Shown in pieces: positions 62,401 to 64,000 of a stretch of DNA of 64,000 nucleotides (its first letter is position 1; each line of letters opens with the position of its first letter). The translations under genes were made by a program, and so were the position numbers. This DNA comes from Granulicella mallensis (GTDB lineage: Bacteria; Acidobacteriota; Terriglobia; Terriglobales; Acidobacteriaceae). The stretch spans positions 62,001 through 126,000 of the forward strand of contig NZ_JACHIO010000014.1 in NCBI RefSeq assembly GCF_014203225.1, read 5' to 3'. The notes beneath the pieces were generated by a model that worked only from the letters and a program-made list of their open reading frames with translations, was not told the DNA's origin and did no database searches.

Positions 62401-63065
62401 CGAGCCGTTCTGCGTATGGCGTAAACGGTATCCCCGCGGGCTACGTTGAACGTTCTCCGAGCGCGAGCGTAGACATTCCCAACCGGATCTCCTTATACGC
62501 TGTCTACAATGCTCCCTTTGGAAAGAGCGGGCCCTGGATCGAACGCCAACTGGTGAAGAACTGGACACTCTCGACCATCCTTCAGCACCAGGCGGGACTA
62601 CCTCTCGCGATCACTGCGAGCGGCTGCAACATGCCGTTCGGAGGCACCTGCATGCCGAACCTGAATCCGGCACACACAGGTCCGATCCGCATCAACGGTG
62701 GCTGGGGACGAAAGGGCCCTACGGCTTCGACGACTCAGTACATCGATCCCACGGCGTTTTCCGTGCCTGCAGCCTATACGCTCGGGAATGCCCCACGTAC
62801 CTACGCCTATGGGCTGCGTGGCCCAGGAAACTATGACGAGTCACTCAGCTTACGGCGCGCTTTCGGGATCTGGGAACGCCTGAAGTTCACCTTCGAAGCG
62901 AGCCTCTTCAATGTGGACAACCACGTCGACTACAGTTCACCGGGCGTATCCTTCTCGAGCGCGATTCCCAACAGTACCAGTGGGAGTTCGAATGCATTCG
63001 GCACCGTGACCGGACAGGCAAACAGCTCGCGGCGCGCCCAGTTCTCCGCCCGACTTGATTTTTAG
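59430..63065 (+). CDS. Oar-like TonB-dependent receptor (4)
   Basis: A 1211-residue outer-membrane receptor. The signal peptide (PFSIVGVLICLLLSPDSVIAQ) precedes a carboxypeptidase-regulatory domain (GTIQGTITDPSGALVPEA), a plug (residues about 130-250) and a barrel that ends AQFSARLDF. It lies 76 bp upstream of a GH29 gene, downstream of a LacI regulator and two operators. The likely cargo is a fucose-containing oligosaccharide, from the neighbour only. Confidence 0.9.
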   Translation: MIRSLLHQLRQAVTPFSIVGVLICLLLSPDSVIAQASGRGTIQGTITDPSGALVPEAMVTATEVNTNVVRQQKATRDGFYAIAAIDPGTYRVTVAAPGFKTFTHDKVVVDAIQVVGLDFELEIGSADSVVTVTTAPPQLNTTNATLGSTIESDTYRALPLQLGNQPRDPTGFVALTPGVTGSGGVLNFNGGQANLNETYVDGVAMDDVNQQSDWAVVHSTFSVDAVDQFNAQTSSVSAAYQGVGLQNYVHKSGTNVYHGALFEYFRNTALDAWGTFAKHSINAITGAPIKPVEHNNEFGGTFGGYIPHFKDKIFFFFSYDNTRFLSGTNPSYQTVPTVLERQGNFTELAAAGQPVYDPKSTVCGGTPNVCTRGQFSYKGQANVIDPARLSPISQYMQQFLPTPSNGNLVNNYLGGFNTGFNYPRYSTKVDLDLIKRHRISILFLEGGRVANPACCDASGLPQPYLSTVGNTQNNLTAMVSDTWTISDHTVNRLTYAFNAGSFDGVGNTNPSAADPKWWASAAGITNVPAGQASDSFPRTTFGGSNAPTSWTQSDTALRNPVNVFHIVDSFQTVKGIHSISAGGEVQWQESNNTSIDTGTYLSLSYSNNETAGFNPNSATLNTKQGGGYASFLIGAVDGAGITDNRPAATIYSRYMNFSPYVQDDIKLTRKLTVNAGLRWDLFTPWRETENRFSYLSLAAINPVTGTPGALRFGGNGDPSIYCNCTRPVQIWYKNFGPRFGFAYAIDPKTILRGGFSLTFTHGGGVGGRANASSGSGQLGFNGGSSPSTTNGGITPAFYLDSTNSALPSYTLPPSIDPAYGTGYTTTAAYSTPVTVTYADPYLSKRSPYSENFNFGLQRQLMEGLTLSADYAGANGKFLPTSIGRGIYSNQLDPQYYALGSLLTASASAANVAAAQKILPSFKLPSANYSPSASIGQALRPFAQYNGFSDIWGNVGTSTYNALQIQLTQQQRWGLNYGLAYTWAKTMDDTGTSRSAYGVNGIPAGYVERSPSASVDIPNRISLYAVYNAPFGKSGPWIERQLVKNWTLSTILQHQAGLPLAITASGCNMPFGGTCMPNLNPAHTGPIRINGGWGRKGPTASTTQYIDPTAFSVPAAYTLGNAPRTYAYGLRGPGNYDESLSLRRAFGIWERLKFTFEASLFNVDNHVDYSSPGVSFSSAIPNSTSGSSNAFGTVTGQANSSRRAQFSARLDF

Positions 63066-63140
63066 TGCAGCTGACCGCACTGGGATCTACTGCATCCACG
63101 CAAACATCTCAACCCTTGAGCTTCAAACGTGAAAGGAATT

Positions 63141-64000
63141 ATGGCGGAGCAAGTTGTGAACGGGCTTACCCGGAGAGAGTTCATGATCAAAGGAACGGTC
63201 GCAGCATCGATGGCGGCCGCGATGGGGAACACTACTGTCTTCGCGCAGAAAGGAGCTCCCGCAGGCGCGCCAGATGCCTACGCCACCGCAAAACCGATGA
63301 TCGATGGCGCATTCAAGCCGACCTGGGAATCTCTGAGAGATCACTACGTCACCCCGGCATGGCTTAATGAAGCTAAGTTCGGCATTTTTATTCATTGGGG
63401 ACTGTATTCCATCCCGGCTCACATCAACGAGTGGTACATCCGTCACATGTACACAACCGACGTGGAATGGCATACGAAGCACTATGGTCCGCCTGACAAA
63501 TTCGGCTATAAGGACTTCATCCCATTTTTTACAGTCCCAAAGTATCAGCCAACAGAATGGGCTTCCTTATTCAAGCAGGCTGGAGCTCGATATGTCGTAC
63601 CGGTTGCGGAACATCATGACGGGTTCGCGATGTGGAACAGCGAGATCACTCCCTGGTGCGCCGGCAAGATGGGACCGAAGCGTGATCTTATCGGCGAGCT
63701 GGCCGGGGCCGTCAGGCAGCAGGGCATGATCTTCGGCGTCTCCAGCCATCGAATGGAACACCATGATTTTGCGTATCCGGCGGACGGCGTGCCAAACGAT
63801 CAGTTCGATCCGAAGTATGCAGGGTTTTATGGCCCACCGATCCCCGGAGACATGAATGAAGGGAATGCCTCCAGGGAGTTCCAGGAGGATTGGCTCGCAC
63901 GTGTGCAAGAGCTCGTCGACAAATACGAGCCGCAGATGATCTATTTCGATAATGGGGTCAATCCCCGCGAATATGACGACGTGAAGCTGCGCGCTGCCGC
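63141..64000 (+). CDS. Alpha-L-fucosidase (GH29), 3' end outside window
   Basis: The first 286 residues of a GH29 enzyme, open to the window edge. A twin-arginine signal (TRREFMIKGTVAASMAAAMG) is followed by the family core: AKFGIFIHWGLYSIPAH, then ARYVVPVAEHHDGFAMWNSE, and IYFDNGV, which carries the nucleophile Asp. The ATG at 63141 has GAAAGGA upstream. GH29 enzymes hydrolyse alpha-linked fucose from glycans, here outside the cytoplasm. The order regulator-receptor-fucosidase supports a nutrient-acquisition locus. Confidence 0.9.
   Translation, partial: MAEQVVNGLTRREFMIKGTVAASMAAAMGNTTVFAQKGAPAGAPDAYATAKPMIDGAFKPTWESLRDHYVTPAWLNEAKFGIFIHWGLYSIPAHINEWYIRHMYTTDVEWHTKHYGPPDKFGYKDFIPFFTVPKYQPTEWASLFKQAGARYVVPVAEHHDGFAMWNSEITPWCAGKMGPKRDLIGELAGAVRQQGMIFGVSSHRMEHHDFAYPADGVPNDQFDPKYAGFYGPPIPGDMNEGNASREFQEDWLARVQELVDKYEPQMIYFDNGVNPREYDDVKLRAA

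Noticed and set aside
1-64000. CRISPR arrays
   Set aside because: The repeats seen are palindromic, dispersed and without regularly spaced spacers.

Overview
The window looks like chromosome of an Acidobacteriaceae bacterium (Terriglobia; Granulicella/Edaphobacter/Terriglobus-like). This is inferred from four very long Oar-like TonB-dependent receptors with an N-terminal carboxypeptidase-regulatory domain, a TIGR03435-family protein, a DUF2339 giant membrane protein, and many short palindromic intergenic repeats. No tRNA, rRNA or CRISPR array was seen.

Layout. 1-13 kb: a CHAD-domain gene cut by the window edge, then nadD, rsfS and rlmH, the usual neighbourhood, but broken up by two receptor genes; a decayed second rlmH follows the second receptor. 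After these come a cupin protein, an ICMT-like methyltransferase and HU. 13-24 kb: DUF2461, an M28 peptidase, small membrane proteins, a coupled M48 peptidase/DUF2339 pair, a 2OG-Fe(II) oxygenase and a TIGR03435 protein. 24.6-30.2 kb: an A/T-richer accessory island at the 3' end of mnmE, bounded by near-identical 30-bp copies of the mnmE terminus. It carries a DGQHR (DndB-like) protein with a HEPN-like partner, an AlbA_2/Schlafen-type protein, a frameshifted XRE regulator, and a small basic protein with a conserved hypothetical. 30-40 kb: mnmE, yidC, khpB/jag, an MDR reductase, a Phd/PIN toxin-antitoxin pair, a PhyH-type dioxygenase, a DUF4160-DUF2442 cassette bounded by 24-bp repeats of the thrS terminus, and thrS. 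40-52 kb: a third receptor, parB-parA with four parS sites, rsmG, a class-I amidotransferase, an outer-membrane protein/cytochrome c pair and ruvA. 52-58 kb: yidD, rnpA and rpmH on one strand, then dnaA and dnaN on the other, with a REP-associated transposase (RAYT) and its inverted repeats between the last two. 58-64 kb: a LacI regulator, a receptor and a GH29 alpha-L-fucosidase (cut by the window end), read as a fucose-glycan uptake and degradation locus.

Much of the novelty is in repeats: a RAYT with 82-bp inverted repeats, a 175-bp IS30-derived miniature element with a GAC target duplication nested inside another repeat, a repeat spliced in frame into the G domain of MnmE, and two independent duplications of gene 3' ends (mnmE, thrS) bounding accessory cargo. 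The strongest candidates for an undescribed system are the DGQHR/HEPN-like module in the mnmE island and the DUF4160-DUF2442 cassette at thrS.
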